Notes under the pieces: model-generated
Database searches by the model: none
Seen by the model: only the letters and a program-made list of their open reading frames with translations
Told to the model about the DNA's origin: nothing
Shown: piece by piece, positions 34,379 through 43,236 of the stretch
How the letters are laid out: each line of letters opens with the position of its first letter
Position numbering within the stretch: the first letter of the stretch is position 1
Source: Heyndrickxia sporothermodurans
GTDB lineage: Bacteria; Bacillota; Bacilli; Bacillales; Bacillaceae_C
Direction of reading: 5' to 3'
Assembly (NCBI GenBank): GCA_018333075.1
Contig: BORH01000009.1
Span: 1-64,000, forward strand
DNA length: 64,000 nucleotides
Translations under genes and position numbers: made by a program

Positions 34379-34849
34379 ATGCTCACTTTTGAAGAAAAAT
34401 TAGCTATTATTGAATCCTTTCCAGAATTACAAAGAAAAAACGTATCACTCGGAAGAATCAATTTTCATTATGAAGAAAGCACATCAGACAAAAAGAATGT
34501 TGTCTATCATTTACATCCAAATGGAAATGGCTTTGTTTATGCCGAGCTTCTAACTGGATATCAAGTAAATGAAAAAGGAATGGTTAATATCCGTGATTTT
34601 TCTGCTGAAGAACTTCGCACTGTTATTCAAAAGTCGATTCTTTCACTTGCTCCTAAAACAATGATTGAATATTCCATTGTCGGAGAAAAAAAGGAAGAAA
34701 AGTGGATAAACCATAATAATTTTATATTAATCCTACTAAATGAAGATGGTATGTGGAATGTGTATGCAGGCTTGAACCTGGACGGCACCTTTAACTCCTA
34801 TGAGGAAGCGGCAGAATATTTACATGAAGAGGGATTTTCCAAGTTGTAA
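34379..34849 (+). CDS. conserved-looking cytosolic protein, unknown function
   Basis: The 156-residue protein is soluble, mildly acidic and lacks a signal peptide or membrane segment. It reads as an alpha/beta protein with NVVYHLHPNGNGFVYAELL, a serine-containing helix (EELRTVIQKSILSL) and a C-terminal YEEAAEYLHEEGFSKL helix. I do not recognise a family. It has a good promoter, a GGAGG SD and a terminator, so it is a real single-gene unit. Confidence 0.75.
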   Translation: MLTFEEKLAIIESFPELQRKNVSLGRINFHYEESTSDKKNVVYHLHPNGNGFVYAELLTGYQVNEKGMVNIRDFSAEELRTVIQKSILSLAPKTMIEYSIVGEKKEEKWINHNNFILILLNEDGMWNVYAGLNLDGTFNSYEEAAEYLHEEGFSKL

Positions 34850-34866
34850 AGTAAAGTTAGATAATG

Positions 34867-34892
34867 GGCAGCCTTTATGGAGGCTGCCTTAT
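34867..34892 (+). terminator. terminator of the 34379 gene
   Basis: GGCAGCCT and AGGCTGCC form a perfect 8-bp stem followed by TTATTCT. Confidence 0.8.
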
Positions 34893-35060
34893 TCTATTGT
34901 CTCTAAAATCTACTATATCAATTATTAAGTTCCTGATCTTTTTACAATAAAAAAATTGGATCTTATCCCTGTAGAAGCAATGTGACAAAGGCTTGTTCTA
35001 GTTGCGTAAATTGCCTTTTATAAACACTATTAGTCTACCGATAAATATTTTAAACTAAAA

Positions 35061-35108
35061 AAAGTACTAACGATTTACCATGTTACGGGGCGGCTCGGTA
35101 AATCGTTA
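35061..35108 (-). terminator. hairpin after the LysM gene
   Basis: TAACGATTTACC and GGTAAATCGTTA are exact complements around a 17-nt GC-rich loop; on the minus strand GTAC and then seven T follow. Confidence 0.7.
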
Positions 35109-35122
35109 ATACCTTGTAATGG

Positions 35123-36400
35123 CTATTTGATTTGTAGATTAATAAGTGCAGCACGCTTCGACTTAGAAGTATTTGTATAAACAAAGAAAGCGTTTTTATT
35201 TTTCCATTTTATATAAGTTTGAGAGGAACCATACGCTACTTCCAGAGTCACATACTTGCCATTTATTAATACCTCTATAGAGGAAGAATCTGTAATACCG
35301 ATGATCTTTCCATAATTTTTGACTGCATTTTTTGAATCAATATAGAGTTTTTGTCCAATTAATACATAATAATCATTAAGCTGGTTCTGTACCATAAGTT
35401 GATTTAGATTGATATTGAAACGGTTAGCAATCGTATATAATGTATCACCAGGTTGTACCGTGTACATCATATTCGATTTTTTTAATGTGTTTGTTATAGC
35501 TTTTTTTATTGATAATTTCTGCCCAACACGTAAGGAATCTGATACGAGGTTATTATCTTTCTTAATTTTTTCTACAGAAAGATTAAATTTTTTTGCTAAC
35601 CCCCATAAAGTATCACCCTGTTTGACGATATATATAGTAGAGAGAGCCATATTTGGCTTATTGTTTTTATTGCTAGGCTTAGTGCCTGGCTTTTTTTTAT
35701 CTGTATATATGATTAGCTTTTGTCCTGGTACTAGTGAATCAGATGTTAAATGATTATCCTTTAGAATTTTTTCTATAGATACACCATATTTATTCGAAAT
35801 TTTCCAAATACTATCTCCAGGTAGTACCTTGTACGTGATCTTATTTTCCTTTTTTTGATCTTCTGTTTTCTTATCTGTCTTTTTTATAACAATTTTTTGT
35901 CCTTGAATTAGAGTAGCATTGGTTAATTTATTATCTTTCATTAGCTTTTCTACAGTAATCCCAAATGTCTTTGATAATTTCCAAAGCGTATCCCCAGATT
36001 TGACAGTATAAATTTGTGTAGTCGAGCTGATTTTCTTTTTAATTTCTTTATTTGTATTCGAATTTAGATGTGGAAACTGACCATTCTCGTCTTTGTACGG
36101 TACGATGATTTGCTGGCCTACATATAAACGATCGGAGGTGAACCCATTTTTGTTTTTTAACTGTTCAACAGATACATTATATTTTCCAGCTAAGTTGTAT
36201 AATGTATCACCTGCTTTAACTGTATAGTAGGCTACACAATCACATGCCTTTGCACCTTTAGGCTGACCTAATAGAGATACTGCTGTTAATGAAACTGCTA
36301 ATGAAGTACCAATCAACTTTGCATTTCTACGATGTACTTTGATTTTCTTTAACTTTTCTAATCGTGCTTTACGCGTATTCATTATTTCATCCATACCCAT
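35123..36400 (-). CDS. secreted protein with five LysM domains
   Basis: The 425-residue protein has a basic N-terminus, a signal-type hydrophobic stretch (LIGTSLAVSLTAVSLLG) with a likely cleavage after AKA, then five LysM repeats of about 43 residues, each starting Y-x-V-x-x-GD (for example YTVKAGDTL, YKVLPGDSI). LysM binds peptidoglycan or spore cortex glycans. The last 70 residues form a small separate domain, with no recognisable hydrolase, so it may be a structural or anchoring protein. The Cys pair just after the signal (ACDC) is unusual. A long upstream region without genes may hold its control. Confidence 0.85.
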   Translation of the reverse strand: MGMDEIMNTRKARLEKLKKIKVHRRNAKLIGTSLAVSLTAVSLLGQPKGAKACDCVAYYTVKAGDTLYNLAGKYNVSVEQLKNKNGFTSDRLYVGQQIIVPYKDENGQFPHLNSNTNKEIKKKISSTTQIYTVKSGDTLWKLSKTFGITVEKLMKDNKLTNATLIQGQKIVIKKTDKKTEDQKKENKITYKVLPGDSIWKISNKYGVSIEKILKDNHLTSDSLVPGQKLIIYTDKKKPGTKPSNKNNKPNMALSTIYIVKQGDTLWGLAKKFNLSVEKIKKDNNLVSDSLRVGQKLSIKKAITNTLKKSNMMYTVQPGDTLYTIANRFNINLNQLMVQNQLNDYYVLIGQKLYIDSKNAVKNYGKIIGITDSSSIEVLINGKYVTLEVAYGSSQTYIKWKNKNAFFVYTNTSKSKRAALINLQIK

Positions 36401-36975
36401 AATACTCCCTTGTTTCTTCTAATTATTTTTCAATACAAAAATGATACTTAACCGATCTAGTTCTTTTCCATGCCTATCAGTTAAGGTAAGAAACTAAGTA
36501 CTAAAACTTATCGTATTGAAGTGTTTCAACTCTTCATCTTTCGTAATGAGAATTTCTGATAAAAATAGACAAATTCTCACAAAAAAAGCCGCCCAAATAA
36601 GAGTACAATGAATTTATAAAAACAACAAATTACCAAAAAGTACTAAAATATTGTTTTCTATCAAACTAATGTCACAGGCAAAACTTTCTAATTGGGTCTT
36701 TATGACCTATATTTTTAGTTCAAACTTTTTGAACCATAGTCCTGTAAAAGGGATAAATGGTCTAGTCAAAAAAACAGTGAAACAGTGATATCAATATTAA
36801 TAGGAATATTTTACTATTTTTAAAATACATGATATTAGGTCTAAAATGACCATTTACTGTAAAAATGTTTTTTTAAAATACCTCCTTAATTCCTATTACC
36901 ATTTAAGTCCTTATCTAGAGGGATAAATTGCCCATTTTTCTAAAATGTTAATTGGCGACAAAAAAGCAGCAGGAG
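36401..36975. other. 575-nt region without genes; several dyads
   Basis: I find no frame with an SD here. It holds the perfect dyad GTTCAAACTTTTTGAAC (36718-36734), a 9-bp inverted repeat TGAGAATTT/AAATTCTCA (36547-36579), and repeated GGTC/GACC and GGGATAAAT words between 36690 and 36930. It probably carries the LysM promoter. No riboswitch class I know fits. Confidence 0.4.
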
Positions 36976-36996
36976 TTAAACTCCCTGCTGCTGATA
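36963..36996 (-). terminator. terminator of the ABC exporter gene, overlapping its stop
   Basis: On the minus strand AGCAGCAGGGAGT and ACTCCTGCTGCT form the stem, with the stop codon in the loop and T-run after it; the last codons of the gene are part of the terminator. Confidence 0.85.
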
Positions 36997-38700
36997 CTGT
37001 ACTTGGTGAAGTTTCGCGAATATACCACCTTTTTCAATTAACTCATTATGTGTGCCTTCCTCTGCAATTCCATCTTCCGTAACAACGATGATTCGATCTG
37101 CATTTTGGATCGTTGCTAAACGGTGGGCAATGATTAATGTGGTACGATTTTTGGCAAGCTCATTTAATGCTTGTTGAATAATACGTTCTGTTTCGGTATC
37201 AAGTGCAGATGTAGCTTCGTCTAGAATTAAGATTGGCGGATTCTTTAAGAACATACGTGCAATCGCAATTCTTTGCTTTTGTCCCCCTGAAAGTTTGAGA
37301 CCCCGTTCTCCAATTTGTGTCTCATATCCAAATGGAAGAGATTCAATAAATTCTTCTAAATGAGCTCTTCTTGCTGCTTCAATAATTTCTTCTTCTGTTG
37401 CATCCAGTTTTCCATAAGCAATATTTTCCCGCAATGTCCCCGTAAAAAGAAATACATCTTGTTGAACAATACCTATTTGAGATCTTAACGATTGCTTTGT
37501 CATTTTACGAAGATCCATTCCATCAATACAGATACTGCCTTCATTAACATCATAGAATCTTGGGATCAATGAGCAGATCGTTGTTTTTCCTGCGCCAGAT
37601 GGTCCAACAAATGCTATCGTCTCACCTGCCTCTATATTTAAATTAATTCCTTGAAGAACAGGCTTATGCTTATCATAGCTAAAGGTTACATCCTTAAATA
37701 AAATATCTCCTTGAAGATATGGAACCTCTATAGCTCCCTTTTCATCAATTACCTCTGGTTCTTGATCAATTAACTCAGTAAAACGTTTAAATCCAGCCAT
37801 TCCTTTTGGATAGAGCTCCATAATGGCACTAATCTTGTCAATTGGTTTAAATAGAACATTAACATACAGAATAAAAGAAACAAGCTCTCCATAAGTCAAC
37901 TGATTATTAAAGCTTAACCATGCACCATAAATCAAGACAGCCAAAATAATAAGCCTAGTCATCATATAAATTCCAGAGTTGCTAAATGCCATCGCCTTAT
38001 AGCCACCGAGCTTTGCTTTTCTAAAGTGGCGATTATTTTTCGTGAATCTATCGATTTCGTAACTTTCATTTGTAAATGATTGAACTACACGTACACCAGA
38101 TACACTATCCTCTACACGTGCATTGACATCTGCTATTTCACTATACATCTGCTTCCATGCTTTATTCATTTTAATATTGCAAACTGAAATAAGCCAAATT
38201 AAGAATGGTAAAATAACAATTGTTACTAATGCTAGTTTCACATTAATCGTTAACATAATCCAAAAGGCTCCTACAAATGTCATCAAGGCAATAAACATAT
38301 CCTCTGGACCGTGGTGGGCAAGTTCACCAATATCGAATAAATCATTAGTAACTCTACTCATGATATGGCCTGTTTTCGTATTATCAAAGAAACGAAACGA
38401 TTGCTTTTGAACATGCTGGAATAACTGTTGCCTCATATCTGTTTCGATATTAATCCCAAGCTTATGGCCCCAATAATTCACAATGTACTGTAAAAATGTA
38501 CTCATCACATAAAGTGTAAGCAATCCAGCACTAACTGACACAATGGTCGACCAATTTCCTTCTGGCAATAAATCATCAATAAACCACTGGACGGCAAGCG
38601 GAAAACCTAACTCTAAAATAGCTACAATAACGGCACTACAAAAATCTATAATAAATAATTTCTTATGTGGCTTATAATAAGAAAAAAACCTTCGTACCAT
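36976..38700 (-). CDS. ABC exporter (fused membrane and ATPase domains), YgaD-like
   Basis: The 574-residue half-transporter has six helices in residues 1-310 and an ATPase domain from about 335: Walker A GPSGAGKTTI, Q-loop IVQQDVFLFTGT, signature [15 protein letters not shown], Walker B ILILDEATSALD and switch His in IIAHRLAT. The architecture is that of homodimeric MsbA/Sav1866-type exporters; it resembles B. subtilis YgaD. Drug or lipid export is possible; substrate unknown. Confidence 0.88.
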   Translation of the reverse strand: MVRRFFSYYKPHKKLFIIDFCSAVIVAILELGFPLAVQWFIDDLLPEGNWSTIVSVSAGLLTLYVMSTFLQYIVNYWGHKLGINIETDMRQQLFQHVQKQSFRFFDNTKTGHIMSRVTNDLFDIGELAHHGPEDMFIALMTFVGAFWIMLTINVKLALVTIVILPFLIWLISVCNIKMNKAWKQMYSEIADVNARVEDSVSGVRVVQSFTNESYEIDRFTKNNRHFRKAKLGGYKAMAFSNSGIYMMTRLIILAVLIYGAWLSFNNQLTYGELVSFILYVNVLFKPIDKISAIMELYPKGMAGFKRFTELIDQEPEVIDEKGAIEVPYLQGDILFKDVTFSYDKHKPVLQGINLNIEAGETIAFVGPSGAGKTTICSLIPRFYDVNEGSICIDGMDLRKMTKQSLRSQIGIVQQDVFLFTGTLRENIAYGKLDATEEEIIEAARRAHLEEFIESLPFGYETQIGERGLKLSGGQKQRIAIARMFLKNPPILILDEATSALDTETERIIQQALNELAKNRTTLIIAHRLATIQNADRIIVVTEDGIAEEGTHNELIEKGGIFAKLHQVQYQQQGV

Positions 38701-38849
38701 GATACATCCCCCATCTATTTCTAGTTACCTTATGGATTATAAGTTTTATATAGAAAGGAAGCAATAAATATGACACAATTATTTTAATATTGGTTCACTT
38801 CCCATCCTTTTGCCCCAAAAAAGCAATTTTACCGAAAGGAGTTCTGTTA

Positions 38850-38961
38850 GTGAAGAAAAATATGTTTCTTTTCCCGTCTATCTTATGTATTGCTATTGTG
38901 CACAGATGAAAAGTCTAAGACCTATAACCAATTAATCAACTTTCAAAAAAAGAAAAAATAG
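38850..38961 (+). pseudogene. possible frameshifted remnant of a small lipoprotein gene
   Basis: AAAGGAG precedes a GTG start at 38850; the frame MKKNMFLFPSILCIAIVHR ends at 38909. In another frame the sequence continues as LLLCTDEKSKTYNQLINFQ to a stop at 38961, giving a lipobox-like LLLC. Together they resemble a broken small lipoprotein. The evidence is thin. Confidence 0.25.
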
Positions 38962-38978
38962 CGGGAAATTTACCCACT
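38950..38978 (-). terminator. terminator of the xanthine dehydrogenase operon
   Basis: On the minus strand GTGGG and CCCGC form a short stem followed by TATTTTTTC. Confidence 0.55.
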
Positions 38979-38989
38979 ACTCTGTTTTT

Positions 38990-39445
38990 TTATTGATTAA
39001 GGACAGATTTTACAGCCTTTTCAATTTCCTGATATCCTGTACATCGACAAATATTTGATTCTAACCATTCGCGAATCTTTTCATCTGTTGCATTTGGGTG
39101 CTGTTGGATAAGAGCATGACAGTTCATAATAAATCCTGGAGTACAATAGCCACATTGAAAAGCAAAGTTCTCTATAAAGGCATGTTGAATTGGTTCGTCC
39201 TTTAGTCCTTCAATCGTTATAATCTGCTTATCAACTGCCTCCACCCCTAACATAAGACAGGATTTCATTGGCCAGCCATCGACATTCACAGTACAAGCTC
39301 CACAATCCCCATTTAAACAGCCAGGCTTTGCACCTGTTAACCCAAGCTTATTTCTTAAAACGCTTAGCAAGGTTTCAGCAGGTCTTACGGATACCGCCCT
39401 TTGTTCACCATTTACGGTTAATACCACGGAAACGATTGCGGCCAT
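38990..39445 (-). CDS. pucE: xanthine dehydrogenase, [2Fe-2S] subunit
   Basis: The 151-residue subunit carries two iron-sulfur clusters. The plant-ferredoxin-type site is GCLNGDCGACTVNVDG with a later Cys in KSCLM; the second is CGYCTPGFIM with NICRCTGYQEI. It passes electrons from the molybdenum site to FAD. It resembles PucE/CoxS subunits. It is the last gene of a five-gene operon, 3 nt after the FAD-subunit gene, with AAGGAG as SD. Confidence 0.9.
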   Translation of the reverse strand: MAAIVSVVLTVNGEQRAVSVRPAETLLSVLRNKLGLTGAKPGCLNGDCGACTVNVDGWPMKSCLMLGVEAVDKQIITIEGLKDEPIQHAFIENFAFQCGYCTPGFIMNCHALIQQHPNATDEKIREWLESNICRCTGYQEIEKAVKSVLNQ

Positions 39446-39448
39446 TGT

Positions 39449-40288
39449 TCAGCTCACTCCTTCTTGAAATTCTACTAAAATATCCATTAATGTATTTTTC
39501 AATACGAAAAGACGATATTCAGAACTACCAAGCATATCATTTAATATAGGAGACGGAAGGTGTTTAAGGGCTTCATTGATTTTTTCCTCTATTGACAATT
39601 GATCATTGTTAAGCCACTCTTCCATTTCAAATGCTCGGAATGGATATGGACATAGCCCGCTGATAGCTACTCTCACTTGATTATCCACTTTTAATGCCGC
39701 TACTGTAATTAAAGGATAGCCAGTATTCCATTGTCTCCGTCTTTTTATACTAACGTGAGGAGCATCAATGAATTTCTGATCTGTACTAACCTGTATAAGA
39801 AAAGCACCATCATTTAAACGAAGACATTGATGGAAAACCTCATGGATAGGGAAAAATTTAATGCCATCAATACCTGCGATCATCAAAAGACTATCCGATA
39901 ATAAGAAAGGCAGGACCGCCTCTCTATAATAGATTTGTGCACAAATATTTCCACCTAAAGTAATTTTCATTCTAGCTGTATGGTCTGCAATTTCACTTAC
40001 TGTTTTTGATAATAAAGGAAACGGATCCGATTCTTCTATTTGAACAAGAGAAAGTCCTGCTCCTATAATCAAGCGGCTTTCACTAGAATATAAAAGACGG
40101 TATTCTGGAATTTCTTTTAAATCAATCATCGCATCCTCGTACACCATGTTTAATCTCCCTAGAGTAATAATCTCTGTTCCACCAGAATAATATTTAGGCT
40201 TCTTCCCATTCAACTTTAAAGATTGATATAAAGTTATAGCTTCCTGGATAGACTTTGGACGATAATAATCGAAATCATGTGAGACCAT
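39449..40288 (-). CDS. pucC: xanthine dehydrogenase, FAD-binding subunit
   Basis: The 279-residue subunit binds FAD: it shows YYSGGTEIITLGRL (flavin pyrophosphate loop) and TLGGNICAQIYYREAVLPFLL, the second flavin motif. It matches PucC/CoxM subunits in length (277 in B. subtilis). Its start lies inside the 3' end of the molybdenum subunit gene (14-nt overlap), with GGAGGGGAAG as SD. Confidence 0.88.
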   Translation of the reverse strand: MVSHDFDYYRPKSIQEAITLYQSLKLNGKKPKYYSGGTEIITLGRLNMVYEDAMIDLKEIPEYRLLYSSESRLIIGAGLSLVQIEESDPFPLLSKTVSEIADHTARMKITLGGNICAQIYYREAVLPFLLSDSLLMIAGIDGIKFFPIHEVFHQCLRLNDGAFLIQVSTDQKFIDAPHVSIKRRRQWNTGYPLITVAALKVDNQVRVAISGLCPYPFRAFEMEEWLNNDQLSIEEKINEALKHLPSPILNDMLGSSEYRLFVLKNTLMDILVEFQEGVS

Positions 40289-42605
40289 CTAGCTTCCCCT
40301 CCTTCGTTCTCCAAATAAGCTCCGGAGTAAGGGGAAGATGATATAACGAGACTTGTGCTGCAACTGATAAGCTATTTCCAAGAGCAGCAGGCATTCCTAG
40401 TATTCCATGCTCACCAACTCCGCGTAATCCGTATGGTGCATCCAACTGAGGAGTTTCGACAAAATCAACTAAATACTCTGGATTCTCCCCGTAATGAATA
40501 GGCCGATAGGTTCTAAGCTGCGGGTTCAATATCCTCCCTAACTTATCAAACACAAAGGTTTCCCTGCCCCCATATGCAAGTCCCATGCTCATTGCACCCA
40601 TTACTTGCCCTTTAGCCGTTTTTTCATTTAACACCCTGCCAATATCGACAACCGTACTTGCTCGAATCACTTTATATGTGTAATCTCTTCTATCAAATTC
40701 TACCTCTACTACAGATGCACATACCGTCCATTCAGGACCTGGCATTCCAGCACCTGTTTCACGATCAATATTGGTCATTCTCCTTAATATATACGTACCC
40801 CTGCCAATAATTTGACCACCAATTGAGTTTCCATTTGGATATCTATAACCAAAAACAATTTCTGGAAATGCAAGACCGATCTTCGGATCATCTCTTAAAA
40901 ATACTCGAGAATTCGCTACAACCAAATCCTCTGGAGGAACGCGCAAGACACAGGAAGTAATGCTTTTCAATTGGCGTTCTACATCATCTGCCGCTTTCAT
41001 TAACGCTTTTCCCGCCATAAAGGTGCCTCGGCTTGCAACTGTTTTCCAATGCTCTGGTGTCGTTTGGGTATCCACTTTCATTCGAACGTGGATTTGATTA
41101 ATATCCATTTGTAAGCGTTCCGCCAGCATTTGAGCCAGAACTGTCTTAGTTCCTGTTCCAATTTCGATGACACCTGAAATCAAATTAATACTCCCGTCAG
41201 AATTAAATGTCAAAATAACACCTGAGCTAGCGTTTGGATCAATTGTTGATGTTTTCCATCCACAGCTTGCGCCTTTTACACGAACAAAACGATCATCCAC
41301 TTCAATCAATTGACCTTCTCCCCAATTAGAAATCTCTTTTACACGATCAATACATTTCCTTAAGTCGCCAATCGTACTTTGATTTAGCTTCACTTGAGTT
41401 GGGGTCATGTGCCCTGGAAGAATAGCATTCTTGTAACGTAATTCAAAAGGGTCCATTTGCAATTTTTCTGCTAAAAGATCCATCGTTCTCTCAAACGCAA
41501 ATAAAAGTTCAGAATGACTGAACCCACGATATGGGGCAGAATAAGGATGGTTAGTATACATACAATAAGAATTACACCAAATATTTTCTATGTTGTATGG
41601 CCCTGTACAATCAACTGCTGCTGCCCTGCTTAAATCTACAGATTTATCCGAGTAGGCCCCTCCATCAAATAAATAAGTAATTTCAGCAGCTTTTAATATC
41701 CCTTCTCTTGTACATCCTAATTTAACCTTTGCATCTAAACCAATATGGCATGGGGCTGTTAACATATCCTCTTCTCTAGTATAGGCAATCTTAACAAGTC
41801 TACCTCCAACAGCTTTAGATGCAAGATAAGCGAGAATCTCCGATTGAGTAGATGCTTTTCCCCCGTAACCACCTCCTACAAGTGGAGTATTTACAATGAT
41901 TTTCCCAAGATCTTCATTAAAGTATTGACTAATTAATTTTTTTACCATAAATGGGGCTTGAGAGGTTGTTGATATAATTATAGTCCCATCTGACTTTATC
42001 TCTGCTGTCGAACATCGTGTTTCCATCGCTGCATGGTCTGATGGATTAAAGGAGAACTCCGCTTCAACAGTAATTTCACTTTCACTCCATCCTTTTGTGA
42101 TATCACCCTTTCGAATTTTTTGCATACTCGCTATATTTGTTCCAGGAACTGGATATACACCTGAAATTCTTTCATATTCCCCTAAATGTTCATGTAAGAT
42201 AGGAGCTGTTTCCTTGAAGGCTTCTGTTGGGGAGTTCACAACAGGAAGACGCTCATATTTCACTTTTATTAAGCCGGCGGCGCTTTTAGCTACAAATAAA
42301 CTGTCAGCAATGACTACAGCCACTACCTCCCCGTGATACCGTACTTTATCAACTGCTATAGGAGGACGATCTCGCATTTCTTCGCCGACTAAAGGAAATC
42401 TCTCTCCCGCAATAATTCCTCTTACTCCGGGGACTTTTTCTGCTTCAGTAATATCCATTCCTTTAATGTTTGCATGACCTAACGGGCTAATTAGCATAGC
42501 GCCATGAAGCATGTTTGGAGAAGAGAAATCATTAATATACTTTGCTTCACCTGTTACCTTCTCCAGTGCATCCTTCCGAATCACACTTTTTCCGATAATG
42601 GTCAT
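40275..42605 (-). CDS. pucD: xanthine dehydrogenase, molybdenum-binding subunit
   Basis: The 776-residue catalytic subunit has the aldehyde oxidase/xanthine dehydrogenase domains: GKSVIRKDALEKVTGEAKY at the N-terminus, the cofactor-binding GGGYGGKAS, ASRGTFMAG and the active-site glutamate in LRGVGEHGILG. It hydroxylates purines such as hypoxanthine and xanthine to urate; that substrate is inferred from the puc-like context. ATG 42605 is chosen over 42629 because GGGAGAG precedes it. Even so, it begins 59 nt inside the upstream gene, an unusually long overlap. The order here is A-B-D-C-E, whereas B. subtilis has A-B-C-D-E. Confidence 0.9.
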   Translation of the reverse strand: MTIIGKSVIRKDALEKVTGEAKYINDFSSPNMLHGAMLISPLGHANIKGMDITEAEKVPGVRGIIAGERFPLVGEEMRDRPPIAVDKVRYHGEVVAVVIADSLFVAKSAAGLIKVKYERLPVVNSPTEAFKETAPILHEHLGEYERISGVYPVPGTNIASMQKIRKGDITKGWSESEITVEAEFSFNPSDHAAMETRCSTAEIKSDGTIIISTTSQAPFMVKKLISQYFNEDLGKIIVNTPLVGGGYGGKASTQSEILAYLASKAVGGRLVKIAYTREEDMLTAPCHIGLDAKVKLGCTREGILKAAEITYLFDGGAYSDKSVDLSRAAAVDCTGPYNIENIWCNSYCMYTNHPYSAPYRGFSHSELLFAFERTMDLLAEKLQMDPFELRYKNAILPGHMTPTQVKLNQSTIGDLRKCIDRVKEISNWGEGQLIEVDDRFVRVKGASCGWKTSTIDPNASSGVILTFNSDGSINLISGVIEIGTGTKTVLAQMLAERLQMDINQIHVRMKVDTQTTPEHWKTVASRGTFMAGKALMKAADDVERQLKSITSCVLRVPPEDLVVANSRVFLRDDPKIGLAFPEIVFGYRYPNGNSIGGQIIGRGTYILRRMTNIDRETGAGMPGPEWTVCASVVEVEFDRRDYTYKVIRASTVVDIGRVLNEKTAKGQVMGAMSMGLAYGGRETFVFDKLGRILNPQLRTYRPIHYGENPEYLVDFVETPQLDAPYGLRGVGEHGILGMPAALGNSLSVAAQVSLYHLPLTPELIWRTKEGKLDGLT

Positions 42606-43236
42606 TCTGCTCTCTCCCATCCTCTTCATCTATTAATTGGCAAATCCTTATATAATCCCTCTTATTATCAATATCAAAAAAGGAAATTGGATTTTGAAAT
42701 GCTAACGTTGCAATTTGTCGATTAGATTTTAAAAGTTCCCTTGCTCCTTTATCCCCTTCCAAAAGCAGCAATTTAGCAAATATCCTCTTAGAAAATAGAA
42801 TCGGTGGTCTAGGTGTGTTTTCAAATGTTGCAGCAACGATTTCTAAATTTTGATTCGAACGGTATGTAAGGATGAGCTGGTTAATGATGTTTATCGTAAT
42901 AAAGGGTTGATCTGCCAAACAAATAATTACTGCATCTGCCTGTAAAAGCATTGCTTGCTCAACTCCAAATCGCAATGAGTATGCTTGCCCCTTCCATGCA
43001 TCCGGACATGAAATGGTACACCACCTTTTATCCTCCTCTAAGGAAGGAGAGACCCACGTAAGCTCATCTAAAGGATTTGTAACAACAATGGTAAAATCTA
43101 TATCTGTTTGAAGTAGTGTTTTCAATGCAATACTTCCTAAGCAATCCTTACCAAGAGGTAATGATAACTTAGGACTTCCCATCCTTTTACTTTGACCCGC
43201 AGCAAGATACACACAAATAATTTTCATTTCTTTCAT
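42547..43236 (-). CDS. pucB: molybdenum cofactor cytidylyltransferase (MocA/PucB-like)
   Basis: The 229-residue protein has the nucleotidyltransferase entry YLAAGQSKRMGSPKLSLPLG and the metal-binding CLADQPFI, as in MocA and PucB, which attach CMP to molybdopterin for xanthine dehydrogenase maturation. The C-terminus is longer than usual because it reads 59 nt into the next gene in another frame, and its last 30 or so residues look non-conserved. It overlaps the upstream gene by 4 nt. Confidence 0.85.
   Translation of the reverse strand: MKEMKIICVYLAAGQSKRMGSPKLSLPLGKDCLGSIALKTLLQTDIDFTIVVTNPLDELTWVSPSLEEDKRWCTISCPDAWKGQAYSLRFGVEQAMLLQADAVIICLADQPFITINIINQLILTYRSNQNLEIVAATFENTPRPPILFSKRIFAKLLLLEGDKGARELLKSNRQIATLAFQNPISFFDIDNKRDYIRICQLIDEEDGREQNDHYRKKCDSEGCTGEGNR

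Noticed and set aside
36401-36975. Possible c-di-GMP or c-di-AMP riboswitch before the LysM gene
   Set aside because: I looked for the conserved cores of the GEMM and ydaO classes on the minus strand and found neither.
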